In this document: piece by piece, positions 26,512 to 35,878 of the stretch
Layout: each line of letters begins with the position of its first letter
Position numbering within the stretch: the first letter of the stretch is position 1
Source of the DNA: Flavobacterium sp. JAS
Lineage (GTDB): Bacteria > Bacteroidota > Bacteroidia > Flavobacteriales > Flavobacteriaceae
Direction of reading: 5' to 3'
Assembly (NCBI RefSeq): GCF_020991455.1
Contig: NZ_JAJMOX010000015.1
Span: forward strand, 1 to 64,000
DNA length: 64,000 nucleotides
Position numbers and translations under genes: made by a program
Notes under the pieces: model-generated
What the model was told of the DNA's origin: nothing
The model's database searches: none
What the model saw: the letters and a program-made list of their open reading frames with translations, nothing else

Positions 26512-27660
26512 ATGAAAAGAGAAGAATTTTTGGTGTTACTAAATAAATATCTTTCTGGTGAAACCAATGCAGAGGAGAATAAATTATTGCTGAATTATTA
26601 CGAAAGCTTTCAAACAAGTTCAGAGTGGGATTTGGCTTTGGGATCAAAAGAAGAATTGGAAAGTAAAATGAGAAATAGGATCCAAAATGCTTTAGCTTCA
26701 GAAGAAGTAAAAGTAATACCGATTCATAAACCATTCTACTCCAAAAATATTTTCAGAATCGCTGCGGCGGCAGTTGTACTATTGTTTGTTTCAATTTCGA
26801 TATTATTCAATACAAATGCATTTGATAAACAAAATAATTCAGTTGTAATCAACAAAAAGATTATGATTGGCAGTGATAAGGCAACTTTAACTCTTGAAGA
26901 CGGATCTGTAATCGCTTTAGAAAAAGGAAAAGCCTACAATTCAGGAAGTGTTAGCAGTAACGGAGAGAAATTAATTTATAATTCTAAGAATAATAAAAGC
27001 ACAATTGCCAGTAACTATTTAACGATTCCAAGAGGAGGACAGTTTTTTGTACAATTGGCAGATAGCACAAAAGTTTGGCTGAACTCAGAATCACAATTAA
27101 AATATCCGGTAGAATTTGTTGATGGAGAAACGAGACAAGTAGAATTGGTTTACGGAGAAGCTTATTTTGAAGTTTCGCCAAGTACGAAACACAAAGGCGC
27201 AAAATTCAAAGTAAAAACACAAATGCAAAATGTAGAGGTTATAGGAACTCAGTTTAACATTAAAGCATATAAAGATGAAACGAATATTTATACCACTTTA
27301 GTAGAAGGAAAAGTGGCTATTAGCAATGCACAAAACAAACAATTTTTAGTGCCAAGCCAGCAATCGAAAATAAGTCGAACCGATGATAATATAAAAATTG
27401 AAACCGTAGATGTTTACAACGAAACATCGTGGCGAAAAGGGCTTTTTGTATTTAAAGGAATGCCGTTAAAAGATATTGCAAAAGTCTTATCACGCTGGTA
27501 TGACGTTGATATCGAGTTTGCTGATCCTGCTTTAGGAAATGTAAAATTTAACGGAGTATTGAATAAGGATCAAAAACTGGAAGACATATTAACCACTATA
27601 AAGAATATTAATTTTATTAATGCCTATGAGATAAAAAAACACAAAGTGATAATAAAATAA
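26512..27660 (+). CDS. FecR-family anti-sigma factor with DUF4974 C-terminus
   Basis: A 382-residue protein. A cytoplasmic region (1-80, with the LNKYLSGETNAEENKLLLNYYE zinc-less anti-sigma-like start) is followed by one TM segment (about 83-102). The FecR domain (about 175-275) has TIPRGGQFFVQLADSTKVWLNS, GEAYFEVSPSTK and NVEVIGTQFNIKAY. The C-terminal DUF4974 domain (about 310-382) has FKGMPLKDIAKVLSRWYDVDIEF. It controls the sigma factor encoded just upstream in response to the SusC receptor's STN domain. Confidence 0.92.
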   Translation: MKREEFLVLLNKYLSGETNAEENKLLLNYYESFQTSSEWDLALGSKEELESKMRNRIQNALASEEVKVIPIHKPFYSKNIFRIAAAAVVLLFVSISILFNTNAFDKQNNSVVINKKIMIGSDKATLTLEDGSVIALEKGKAYNSGSVSSNGEKLIYNSKNNKSTIASNYLTIPRGGQFFVQLADSTKVWLNSESQLKYPVEFVDGETRQVELVYGEAYFEVSPSTKHKGAKFKVKTQMQNVEVIGTQFNIKAYKDETNIYTTLVEGKVAISNAQNKQFLVPSQQSKISRTDDNIKIETVDVYNETSWRKGLFVFKGMPLKDIAKVLSRWYDVDIEFADPALGNVKFNGVLNKDQKLEDILTTIKNINFINAYEIKKHKVIIK

Positions 27661-27664
27661 AAAG

Positions 27665-27716
27665 AAAAGGGATTGAAGTTTAGACTTCCGACGGTACCGC
27701 GCTTCATCCCTTTTTT
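27665..27716 (+). terminator. Terminator-like hairpin between FecR and SusC genes
   Basis: AAAAGGGATTGAAG pairs with CTTCATCCCTTTT (one bulge), followed by TTTTTT. It would separate the regulators from the transport genes or attenuate read-through, so transport genes likely need their own sigma-dependent start downstream. Confidence 0.7.
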
Positions 27717-27772
27717 GAGATTAATCAATTAATCGATTTTAACAACCAACCAACCAATTAACATGTAAATTT

Positions 27773-30700
27773 ATGAAATTTAAATTAACCGGAGTCTTTT
27801 TCTATTTTAGAAAAAGGCTAATTATTAACATTATGAGAACTTTCATTTTCTTGTTTTGCACCGCAATTTTTGGTTTTACACCAGGAAATATGTTTTCTCA
27901 AAACTTAAAAGTTGTGATTCCCGCTGATAAAACGGTGACTGTAGACGAAGTTTTTGATATTATCAAACAACAAACAAACTACACCTTTATTTATCAGGAA
28001 GATTTATTTAAAAAATTACCCAAAGTACATTTAAAGAAAGGAAAAATCAGAGTAAACGAATTACTTGAAGCCAGTTTTCCCAAAAAAGATTTTGATTTTA
28101 GCTTTACCAATGGCAATACGATTTTAGTAAAAGAAAATCGAGTAGAGAAAGTATACGTTTTGCAACAGGCAAAACCTATTGAAATTACCGGTACGGTAAC
28201 CAATGCCAAAAAAGAACCCCTGCCGGGAGTTAACGTAAAAGTCAAAGGAACAAACGCAACCGCACAAACTGATTTTGACGGAAAATATACGATTATAGCC
28301 CCAAACGACGGGATTTTACTGTTCAGTTATATTGGGCACAGATCAGAAATTATTGCTGTAAATAATAAAAAAGTAATCAACATAACCCTTACGGAAGAAA
28401 CAAGGCAGTTAGACGGAGTTGTAGTAAATACGGGGGTTACAGTTCGTAAAAAAGAACTTATTACTGGAGCAGTAACCATATACAGAGGTGAAGAATTAAG
28501 ACAAGTTTCGACCCAAAACGTAGTTCAGGCTTTAAAATCTTTAGATCCGTCATTTATCGTTTTAAACAACAATTTAGTTGGGTCAAACCCGAATATTTTG
28601 CCAACAATTGAGGTTAGAGGGCAAACTAGTTTAACAGCGAATCAGGTTGACAGTCAGTTTAGAGACGACCCTAATCAGCCGTTGTTTATTTTAGATGGAT
28701 TTCCTACGACTTTACAACAAGTAGTTGATTTGGATATTAATAGAATTGCGAGCATAACATTATTGAAAGATGCAGCTTCGACGGCCTTATACGGGTCTCG
28801 TTCTGCAAACGGAGTTGTGGTTATAGAAACCAACAAACCAATACCAGGAAGATTACAGTTTTCGTATGTCTATAATTCTTCTTATGAATTGGCAGATTTA
28901 GGGGTTTATCATTTAATGAATGCCGACCAGAAATTAGAATTCGAAAGACTTTCAGGAGCTTTCCAAACTTCTGCCGGTACAAGTGCAGCGGTACAATACC
29001 AGTGGGATCAGGAGTATAATAAACGTTTAGCCGCTGTACGTCGCGGAGTAAACACCTATTGGTTAAATGAACCGATTCAAATGGGAATAACTTCCGGACA
29101 CAGTTTGTCTTTTGGAGGAGGATCTGAAGAATTTAGATTTAATATCGCAGGAAACTACAAAACGCTAACCGGAACAATGAAAGGTTCTGAGCACAATACC
29201 TGGGGATACAATACAACCTTAAACTATAGAAAAAATAAACTAAGCATTAATAATAACTTCTTTGTTTCGGGCGGAAACAATCAGGAATCCCCATACGGTT
29301 CTTTTGAAATTTGGGCAAAAGCCAGTCCATATTATCCAAAGATGAATGAAAACGGTGTGATAACACGTTATCTTGACGGAACATCTTTGCCAATTCCGTC
29401 AAACGAACCTACAATTGTTAATCACGCACCCAATCCGCTTTACAATGTGTTTTTGCCAAGTTATGATAAAGGAAATGACTTTAATTTCACCAATAACTTT
29501 GCTATAAATTATGATGTAAACGCACATATTAAAACGACCGGCGCAATATCTGTTTCCAGAAATAGTGGTATAGGAACTGTATTTGTATCTCCGGATGACA
29601 CCAGTTTTATCACTAAGATTGCTACAGAAAAAGGAACTTATACGAGAAATGAAGCCATAACTAATAAATGGAATGCAAACCTTGGAGGAACATATTCTAA
29701 TGTTTTCAATAATGTGCACTCTTTCAATTATACTATTAGAGCAACGGCTCAGGAAACCAAAAACAACTCTTATTTATCAGCTTTAAGAGGATTTCCAATT
29801 GGAGTAGCGGGAAATCCTTCATTTGCTTTTGGATATGAACCAAACGAAAAACCGAAAGTTTTCACAGAATTAATTCGAAGCGTTGATTTAACCAACCAAA
29901 TCAACTACGCTTACGACCGCAGATTTCTATTTGATTTTACACAAACGATTTCAGGTGCGACAAATTTCGGAACCAACAAAAAATATTCACCTTATTGGGG
30001 TGTAGGTATTGGCTGGAATTTGAATAATGAATTTAAAATGAAAGAAGAGATTGTTAACATTTTAAAATTACGTGCGAATCTTGGTCAGACCGGAAACCAG
30101 AATTTAGTAGGTTTTGCTTCTTATGATGTATATGCTTATAATGCTAATACCAACGTTTTTGGTGCAGGATTAGGGATTTCTCAAATAGCAAATCCTAATC
30201 TGGAAGCTCAAAAAACAAAGGATTTATCTTTAGGATTAGATTTAGGAATGTTCAGAAACAGATTAACAGCAACATTTGGCGCTTATCGTCGCAGAACTTC
30301 GCCTCAAATTGTAGCCATAGATCTAGCAGCTTCTACAGGAGTAAATGCTTACCCTTTAAATTTGGGTTATTTGACCACTGAGGGATTAGAGATTAAAATA
30401 AACTACAACTTTATTTACGACCTGAGAAACAATTTTGTTTGGGGAGTAGGTTTAATGTCGGCCTCCGGAGATAATAAATTGGGAGGTTTCAATAATGCGT
30501 TAACTTCTTTGAATGATGCAGCGCAAAAAACAAGCAGCTTAACCAGATACTATGATGGAGCAAGCAGTAACGATCTTTGGGCAGTACCTTCTTTAGGAAT
30601 TGACCCGGCAACAGGTAAAGAAATTTTCCTGAAGAAAAACGGACAAACTACTTTTATTTTAGATAAAAAAGATGAAGTAGTAATGGGAAATTCAAGAGAA

Positions 30701-31159
30701 ACCGCTACAGGAGTTATTTCGACAAACCTAACTTATCAAGGTTTTAGTTTTGGATTATTCGTGCGTTACAGCTTTGGTGCAGACCGATTTAACTCAGCAT
30801 TATACGATAAAGTTGAGAACATTTCTAAAGATAATATTTTTGATAATCAAGACGCCAGAGCCTTTACAGATCGTTGGACAACACCAGGACAAATGGCACA
30901 ATTTAAAGCTATTGGTTTAACAAATGCGACACCAATTTCATCAAGGTTTATCCAGAAAGACGATTATATTTCAGGAGAATCTGTTCGTTTTGGATACAGA
31001 GTAACCGATAGAGTATGGTTAAAAAGAGCAGGACTAACCGCATTAGGATTTAATGCATTGGCCAATGAATTTTTTAGAATTTCTACTATAAAAGCAGAAC
31101 GTGGTATCGATTATCCTTTTTCAAGAATCTATTCACTTAGTTTAAACTTATCATTTTAA
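27773..31159 (+). CDS. SusC/RagA-type TonB-dependent outer-membrane receptor with STN domain
   Basis: The 1128-residue protein has an N-terminal signal region; either M1 or M21 (MRTFIFLFCTAIFGF) may be the start, and cleavage lies after MFSQ. It continues with an STN domain (about 45-115), a carboxypeptidase-like domain (about 138-215, with GTVTNAKKEPLPGVNVKVKGTNATAQTDFDGKYTI), a SusC-type plug with LFILDGFPT and DAASTALYGSRSANGVVVIETN, and a long barrel. It is the large importing subunit paired with the SusD-like lipoprotein 5 bp downstream. The STN domain links it to the FecR protein upstream. The protease and thioredoxin genes that follow suggest a peptide cargo rather than a glycan. Confidence 0.93.
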   Translation: MKFKLTGVFFYFRKRLIINIMRTFIFLFCTAIFGFTPGNMFSQNLKVVIPADKTVTVDEVFDIIKQQTNYTFIYQEDLFKKLPKVHLKKGKIRVNELLEASFPKKDFDFSFTNGNTILVKENRVEKVYVLQQAKPIEITGTVTNAKKEPLPGVNVKVKGTNATAQTDFDGKYTIIAPNDGILLFSYIGHRSEIIAVNNKKVINITLTEETRQLDGVVVNTGVTVRKKELITGAVTIYRGEELRQVSTQNVVQALKSLDPSFIVLNNNLVGSNPNILPTIEVRGQTSLTANQVDSQFRDDPNQPLFILDGFPTTLQQVVDLDINRIASITLLKDAASTALYGSRSANGVVVIETNKPIPGRLQFSYVYNSSYELADLGVYHLMNADQKLEFERLSGAFQTSAGTSAAVQYQWDQEYNKRLAAVRRGVNTYWLNEPIQMGITSGHSLSFGGGSEEFRFNIAGNYKTLTGTMKGSEHNTWGYNTTLNYRKNKLSINNNFFVSGGNNQESPYGSFEIWAKASPYYPKMNENGVITRYLDGTSLPIPSNEPTIVNHAPNPLYNVFLPSYDKGNDFNFTNNFAINYDVNAHIKTTGAISVSRNSGIGTVFVSPDDTSFITKIATEKGTYTRNEAITNKWNANLGGTYSNVFNNVHSFNYTIRATAQETKNNSYLSALRGFPIGVAGNPSFAFGYEPNEKPKVFTELIRSVDLTNQINYAYDRRFLFDFTQTISGATNFGTNKKYSPYWGVGIGWNLNNEFKMKEEIVNILKLRANLGQTGNQNLVGFASYDVYAYNANTNVFGAGLGISQIANPNLEAQKTKDLSLGLDLGMFRNRLTATFGAYRRRTSPQIVAIDLAASTGVNAYPLNLGYLTTEGLEIKINYNFIYDLRNNFVWGVGLMSASGDNKLGGFNNALTSLNDAAQKTSSLTRYYDGASSNDLWAVPSLGIDPATGKEIFLKKNGQTTFILDKKDEVVMGNSRETATGVISTNLTYQGFSFGLFVRYSFGADRFNSALYDKVENISKDNIFDNQDARAFTDRWTTPGQMAQFKAIGLTNATPISSRFIQKDDYISGESVRFGYRVTDRVWLKRAGLTALGFNALANEFFRISTIKAERGIDYPFSRIYSLSLNLSF

Positions 31160-31164
31160 TCCTT

Positions 31165-32610
31165 ATGAAAAAGTACTTATATAAAATTGCATTTACCATT
31201 CTTGTATCCCTTACAGCCATTGGTTGTAGTGATTTTTTGGATGTAGTGCCACAAGACAAAATTTTAGAAGACCAAACCTATAGTTCAGAGGCAGGAGTTC
31301 AAAATGTACACAACGGATTGTACCTTCAATTAGCGTCAGAGGACTTGTATGGCAGACAATTGACGATGGATGCTGTAGAAATTTTAGGACAGCAATACAA
31401 CATTTCTTCCTCCCATAGTCAAAATAGAATGGCTACTTATGCTTACGCCGAAAAAACGCCAAAAGCAACCATGTCAGGTATTTGGGAAAAAGCGTACACG
31501 ACAATTTTATCGACCAATAAATTCTTAGAAAGTATAGACGAACATACAGGAGCAATCCCGGCAGAAAAAGCAAATCTGTTAAAAGGAGAAGCTATTGCGA
31601 TACGTGCTATGCTTCATTTTGATATGCTGCGCCTGTTTGGACCAATTTATAAAGTTGCGTCCTCAGATCCTGCAATACCGTATTATGATGTATTTGTAAC
31701 GACAAATAATCCAATCTTACCGGCAAAAGATGTTATTGCAAAAATCCTTGCAGATTTAGATACTGCTTTAGGTTTATTAGCAAATGACCCTATACTTATA
31801 GTTGGAAGATACGATACCGCAAAAACCTTTGATGGTAACCCGTATTATGCTTCAAACCGTGGGCAAAGAATGAATTATTTAGCTGTAAAATGTTTAAAAG
31901 CTCGTGTTCTCTTGTATTCAGGTGATAAAGTTGGAGCATCAGCAGTAGCAAATGAACTGATTACTTTTGCAAAAACAACCCCATTTTTTCCGTGGACACC
32001 ATTTTTAGAAGCTACAAATGCGTCTAATCCTGATAGAACTTTTTCTTCAGAAAATTTCTTTTCCCTAAGTGATTATACTTTATACACCAAACAAAAAGAC
32101 CTGTTTGATTCGAGTTTGGAGGATAGCAGAATATACGCTCCATTATTGAACCGATTAACGGCCGTTTTTGAATCTAATGATAATGATTACAGAAGTTTGC
32201 CAAGTTGGAAAATTCCAATTGTGGGAGGAAAAACAATGAAAACCTTTTTTAAATATGAGGATGTAGCTAATAAAACCAAATTGTTCCGTTTACAGATTCC
32301 GATGTTTAAACTTTCAGAGATGTATTTAATAGCGGCAGAAACAGCAACGGTTCCTGCTGATGGAATTGCTTTTTTGAATACATTGCGTTTCAACAGAGGT
32401 TTAGTAAATCTGGGAACAAATGCAGTATTAACAACAGAAGTTACAAAAGAATACAGAAAAGAATTTATAGGCGAAGGGCAATTGTTTTTTTATTATAAAA
32501 GAATCAATTCGGCAACAATTCCTAACGGTTCAGCCGCATCAGGAAATATTTCGATGGGACCACTTCAATATGTTGTGCCGTTACCGGATTCTGAGATTAA
32601 TTTTCAATAA
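31165..32610 (+). CDS. SusD/RagB-family surface lipoprotein
   Basis: The 481-residue lipoprotein has a lipobox LTAIGC (C21) followed by SDFLDVVPQDKILEDQTYSSE, the SusD start. It has a TPR-like helical core including AKANLLKGEAIAIRAMLHFDMLRLFGP and the C-terminal EYRKEFIGEGQLFFYYKRIN segment. It forms the lid of the SusC pore and binds cargo on the cell surface. The gene order SusC, SusD, DUF4843 and PKD is tight. Confidence 0.92.
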   Translation: MKKYLYKIAFTILVSLTAIGCSDFLDVVPQDKILEDQTYSSEAGVQNVHNGLYLQLASEDLYGRQLTMDAVEILGQQYNISSSHSQNRMATYAYAEKTPKATMSGIWEKAYTTILSTNKFLESIDEHTGAIPAEKANLLKGEAIAIRAMLHFDMLRLFGPIYKVASSDPAIPYYDVFVTTNNPILPAKDVIAKILADLDTALGLLANDPILIVGRYDTAKTFDGNPYYASNRGQRMNYLAVKCLKARVLLYSGDKVGASAVANELITFAKTTPFFPWTPFLEATNASNPDRTFSSENFFSLSDYTLYTKQKDLFDSSLEDSRIYAPLLNRLTAVFESNDNDYRSLPSWKIPIVGGKTMKTFFKYEDVANKTKLFRLQIPMFKLSEMYLIAAETATVPADGIAFLNTLRFNRGLVNLGTNAVLTTEVTKEYRKEFIGEGQLFFYYKRINSATIPNGSAASGNISMGPLQYVVPLPDSEINFQ

Positions 32611-32625
32611 TTTAAAAAAGTAAAG

Positions 32626-33399
32626 ATGAAAAAAATATTGATTTTAAGTAGTATTCTTTTATCCATTTTAGGATTTACGTCATGCAGTCAGGAAGAAATA
32701 GAAACCTATAAAGATACCGATAATATCTATTTTTCGCCTTCAGTATTCCCAATTCCCGTAAGTGCAGTAAATATATTAACCGATAGTGTAGGATTAAGTT
32801 TTGGTTTAGAGAATCCGTCAATCATCGAAAAAACATATAAAATTCCGATAAGAGTACAAGGAAAACTAAGCGATACAGACCGAAAAGTAAAAGTAACCAT
32901 TGATCCCGCAAGTACAGCTATTGAAGGAACGCATTTTACGCTTCCTGAAAATATTGTTATGCATGCCGGACATGAAGTCGATACTATTGCAGTAAAGATT
33001 CGCAGAACTCCGGACATGAAAGACAAAAGCATGCTTTTGGTTTTAAACTTAGAAGAAAACGAAGCCTTTACTACAAAAATGAAAAGCAAAGTGATAAATG
33101 TTTTGACTCAAAAAAAGATGAGTTTTATTAGTTTCAAATTGACTTTTGATGATAAACTGACAATGCCTCCGGGATGGTTCGCTCCATTTTTGGGCGTTTT
33201 TACAGCCAAAAAGTTCTTTTTAATGTGTGATTTAATGCATTTAGAACCGTCGATGTTCAATCAGAAACTGGGATCGACCGGATTATCACTTCCAGATGTA
33301 CAGTATTATCAAAATTTTATGAAACGCTATCTTCTCGATCAAAAAGCGCAGGGTAATACAATTTATGAAGAGGACGGAACTGAAATGTTTATTCCTTGA
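32626..33399 (+). CDS. DUF4843-family lipoprotein
   Basis: The 257-residue protein has a lipobox LGFTSC (C20) and the DUF4843 hallmark order DTDNIYFSP, then DSVGLSFG, IPIRVQGKLSDTDRKVKVTI and ASTAIEGTHFTLPENIVMHAG. DUF4843 proteins are encoded with SusC/SusD pairs and presumably are accessory surface binding proteins. It lies 15 bp after the SusD gene and 35 bp before the PKD-like gene. Confidence 0.85.
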   Translation: MKKILILSSILLSILGFTSCSQEEIETYKDTDNIYFSPSVFPIPVSAVNILTDSVGLSFGLENPSIIEKTYKIPIRVQGKLSDTDRKVKVTIDPASTAIEGTHFTLPENIVMHAGHEVDTIAVKIRRTPDMKDKSMLLVLNLEENEAFTTKMKSKVINVLTQKKMSFISFKLTFDDKLTMPPGWFAPFLGVFTAKKFFLMCDLMHLEPSMFNQKLGSTGLSLPDVQYYQNFMKRYLLDQKAQGNTIYEEDGTEMFIP

Positions 33400-33434
33400 T
33401 AATCATTCATTTTTAATATAAAACACATACAACG

Positions 33435-34928
33435 ATGTCAAAAAATATAAAAATATTATGTACGCTGTTACTGCTGCTGCTTTTGAGCTGGAGCTGCGCC
33501 AACGATGAAGGTACTTATAACTATAATGCCATAAACGAAATAAAAGTAACCGGAATAGCACAAACCTACACCACTTATACAGGAGAACATTTTAAGATTG
33601 AACCCAATTTAAGCCCAACAATAGACGATGGCAGCGATCCGGTTCGTTATGCATACGAATGGGTTGCCGTAAATCCTGCAAAACTTGCATCAGAATCCAG
33701 AACGCTTATTGCAACAACAAAAAACTTTGATGGTATATTAAAGTTACCGCCTGCAAAATATGCTGTTTATTATTTTATTAAAGATAAAGTAACAGGAGTA
33801 AAATGGCAGCAGCCAGCTTTTGAATTAAACGTAGTTTCGTCTATTTATGAAGGCTGGATGGTCATTGGTGATGTCGACGGAAAAGCACGTTTAGACATGG
33901 TATCGATTATTCCAAATGTAGCGACTCCACGTATTATTACAGATGTTCTGGATGCGTCAGGATCAGCCTTAAAGTTAGCCGGAAAAGCGGTTAGTGTAGA
34001 TTGTTTTAATCAGCCATTTGTTACACCGCTGATGTACGGAATTTATGTAACAGCTTCAGAAAGCGGAACAGCCAGACTAGATCAGGATTCATTTTCATGG
34101 GTGCCGTCTCAAAATATTGCCTACGAAACAGTTGGAGGTGCGCTTCCTAACAATTTTGGGGTAGATTTTATGAAATCTGCCACACCAGGCGAAAATTTTC
34201 TTTACAGTAATGGTGATATCTATTTTTATTTTAGAATTTATCAGATAAAATACGGTCTTCCTCAAAACAAAGTAGATACAGAAACTAAAACTTTTTATGC
34301 AGCACCATTTATTGCAGAAAACCAGGGATCATTAGGAACTCCAGTTTTTTATGATAAAGACGCAAGACGTTTTTTACGTTATAGCACTACTAAAGGAAGT
34401 TGTTCTATAATGCCTCCGGTGGTTGGTTCATCGAGTGTGCTGGATTGGAATAATACCAATTGCGATTTGGTTTTTATGGCATCAACAGCTTTTAATCAGG
34501 GAGAAAATTTTGCGGTGTTAAAAAACCTTACAACCGGTAAATATCATTTGCTTCGATTCAACAGAGAATTGGTGCAAGTTTATTACAAAGAAATTCTAAA
34601 TGCACCAGATTTTGACAAAGCAACAAAATTTGCTGTAAGTCCCGATTCCGGATATTTGTTTTATGCTGTTGGCGGAAAATTGTATGAATACGATAACGGA
34701 ACCCAAACGGCTAAGCTAATGTTAGACAAAGGATCTGAAGAAATTACTTTTATAGATTTTAACAACAGATCAAAAACTTTTTCTAAAAGTTTAATTGTAG
34801 GCAGTTATAACGGAACAGTTGGAAAGATGGAATTATTTACAGTTCCTCCTGTAAACGGCGCCTTAGTTTTGGATCAAACCTATAACGGTTTGTGCAAAAT
34901 TGTTGATGTTGCCTATCGTTCAAGATAA
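33435..34928 (+). CDS. PKD-like family surface lipoprotein
   Basis: The 497-residue lipoprotein (lipobox LLSWSC, C21) has an N-terminal Ig/PKD-like region (about 30-130, with GEHFKIEPNLSPTIDDG and YAYEWVAVNP) and a C-terminal beta-propeller-like region with repeated VIGDVDGKARLDMV, SPDSGYLFYAVGGKLYEYDNG and FIDFNNRSKTFSKSLIVGSYNG. Such proteins follow SusC/SusD/DUF4843 genes in peptide-type loci of Bacteroidota. Probable role is cargo capture at the surface. Specific ligand is unknown. Confidence 0.8.
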   Translation: MSKNIKILCTLLLLLLLSWSCANDEGTYNYNAINEIKVTGIAQTYTTYTGEHFKIEPNLSPTIDDGSDPVRYAYEWVAVNPAKLASESRTLIATTKNFDGILKLPPAKYAVYYFIKDKVTGVKWQQPAFELNVVSSIYEGWMVIGDVDGKARLDMVSIIPNVATPRIITDVLDASGSALKLAGKAVSVDCFNQPFVTPLMYGIYVTASESGTARLDQDSFSWVPSQNIAYETVGGALPNNFGVDFMKSATPGENFLYSNGDIYFYFRIYQIKYGLPQNKVDTETKTFYAAPFIAENQGSLGTPVFYDKDARRFLRYSTTKGSCSIMPPVVGSSSVLDWNNTNCDLVFMASTAFNQGENFAVLKNLTTGKYHLLRFNRELVQVYYKEILNAPDFDKATKFAVSPDSGYLFYAVGGKLYEYDNGTQTAKLMLDKGSEEITFIDFNNRSKTFSKSLIVGSYNGTVGKMELFTVPPVNGALVLDQTYNGLCKIVDVAYRSR

Positions 34929-34949
34929 TTAATAACCTTAAATACTAAA

Positions 34950-34984
34950 AAGCCGAATGAATTTTAAACATTCATTCGGTTTAA
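34950..34984 (+). terminator. Hairpin after the PKD-like gene (weak terminator)
   Basis: A perfect 9-bp stem, CCGAATGAA with TTCATTCGG (arms 34953-34961 and 34971-34979), lies between A and T tracts. The tail is short (TTTA), so partial read-through into the thioredoxin gene is likely. Confidence 0.5.
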
Positions 34985-34999
34985 AAACCACACACATTT

Positions 35000-35872
35000 A
35001 TGAAACTCATTTTTAAAATTGCAAGCGCATTTTTGCTGCTTGCCGGGACTTCTGTTGCCTTAAACGCACAAACGCAAGCTACGGATGAAAGTTGGGAAAA
35101 GACTAAAAAACAAGCCGTTGCCGAAAAGAAATTAATTTTTGTAGACCTTTATTTTACGGGTTGCATGCCTTGTGCACAAATGGACAAAGAAGTATTTCCG
35201 GATCCTAAAGTTACAGCTTTGCTAAGCGCAGATTTTGTGACATTCAAATCTGATATTATGAAAGAAGAAATTGGCAAAAAGTTATGTATGAAATATGGCG
35301 TAACGGGTTTTCCAACCTTCTTATTTGTAAATTCTGATGGAAAAATTATTGATATAGCGGCAGGATTTCAATCTGTAGATCAATTTACTACATTACTTCA
35401 AAACGCGAAAGAAGCGGCTAAAAAAGGAAATTTCAAAAAATACAGCCCGGAAATTAAGGAGAAAGATTATCCCGAGTTTTACCAACAAGCTTATATGGCA
35501 GGCAAAAGAAATGTTACTTTTGAAGTTGTTGATGCATACTTAAAAGCGCAGCCATCTTTATTAGAAGAAGTTCCTTTTGTAATCATCTCCGGACTTAGAA
35601 TTGGAAGAGAATACGATGATTTTTTCTTCAAAAATATAAAAACACTTTTCAAAGATTACGGGAGATCAAGCGTAAACGGTCAGCTATTTTACATTTTGCA
35701 GCGTAAGAAAAAAGAGTTTGAAAAAAGCAATGATTTAGTGGGATTCAAAAAAGTATTAGAAAGCTCAAAAGAATATTATACATCAGATGAATGGACGAGA
35801 TACGAGGGTATTTTACTGAAAGATTTTGGTACAGCAAAGACATCGGACAACCCGTATACATTACAAAAATAA
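35000..35872 (+). CDS. Exported thioredoxin-like protein
   Basis: The 290-residue protein has a signal peptide (cleaved near TSVALNAQ, residue 24), then a thioredoxin fold with the active site GCMPC (C55, C58) in LIFVDLYFTGCMPCAQMDKEVF and the cis-Pro loop GVTGFPTFLFVNSDGK. The C-terminal half (150-290) is an extra helical region. The domain resembles the thioredoxin_7 group, which acts on thiols in the periplasm. It is followed 6 bp later by the aspartyl-protease gene, so they are one transcript. Likely reduces or isomerises disulfides of imported substrates. Confidence 0.85.
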   Translation: MKLIFKIASAFLLLAGTSVALNAQTQATDESWEKTKKQAVAEKKLIFVDLYFTGCMPCAQMDKEVFPDPKVTALLSADFVTFKSDIMKEEIGKKLCMKYGVTGFPTFLFVNSDGKIIDIAAGFQSVDQFTTLLQNAKEAAKKGNFKKYSPEIKEKDYPEFYQQAYMAGKRNVTFEVVDAYLKAQPSLLEEVPFVIISGLRIGREYDDFFFKNIKTLFKDYGRSSVNGQLFYILQRKKKEFEKSNDLVGFKKVLESSKEYYTSDEWTRYEGILLKDFGTAKTSDNPYTLQK

Positions 35873-35878
35873 CCCAAA

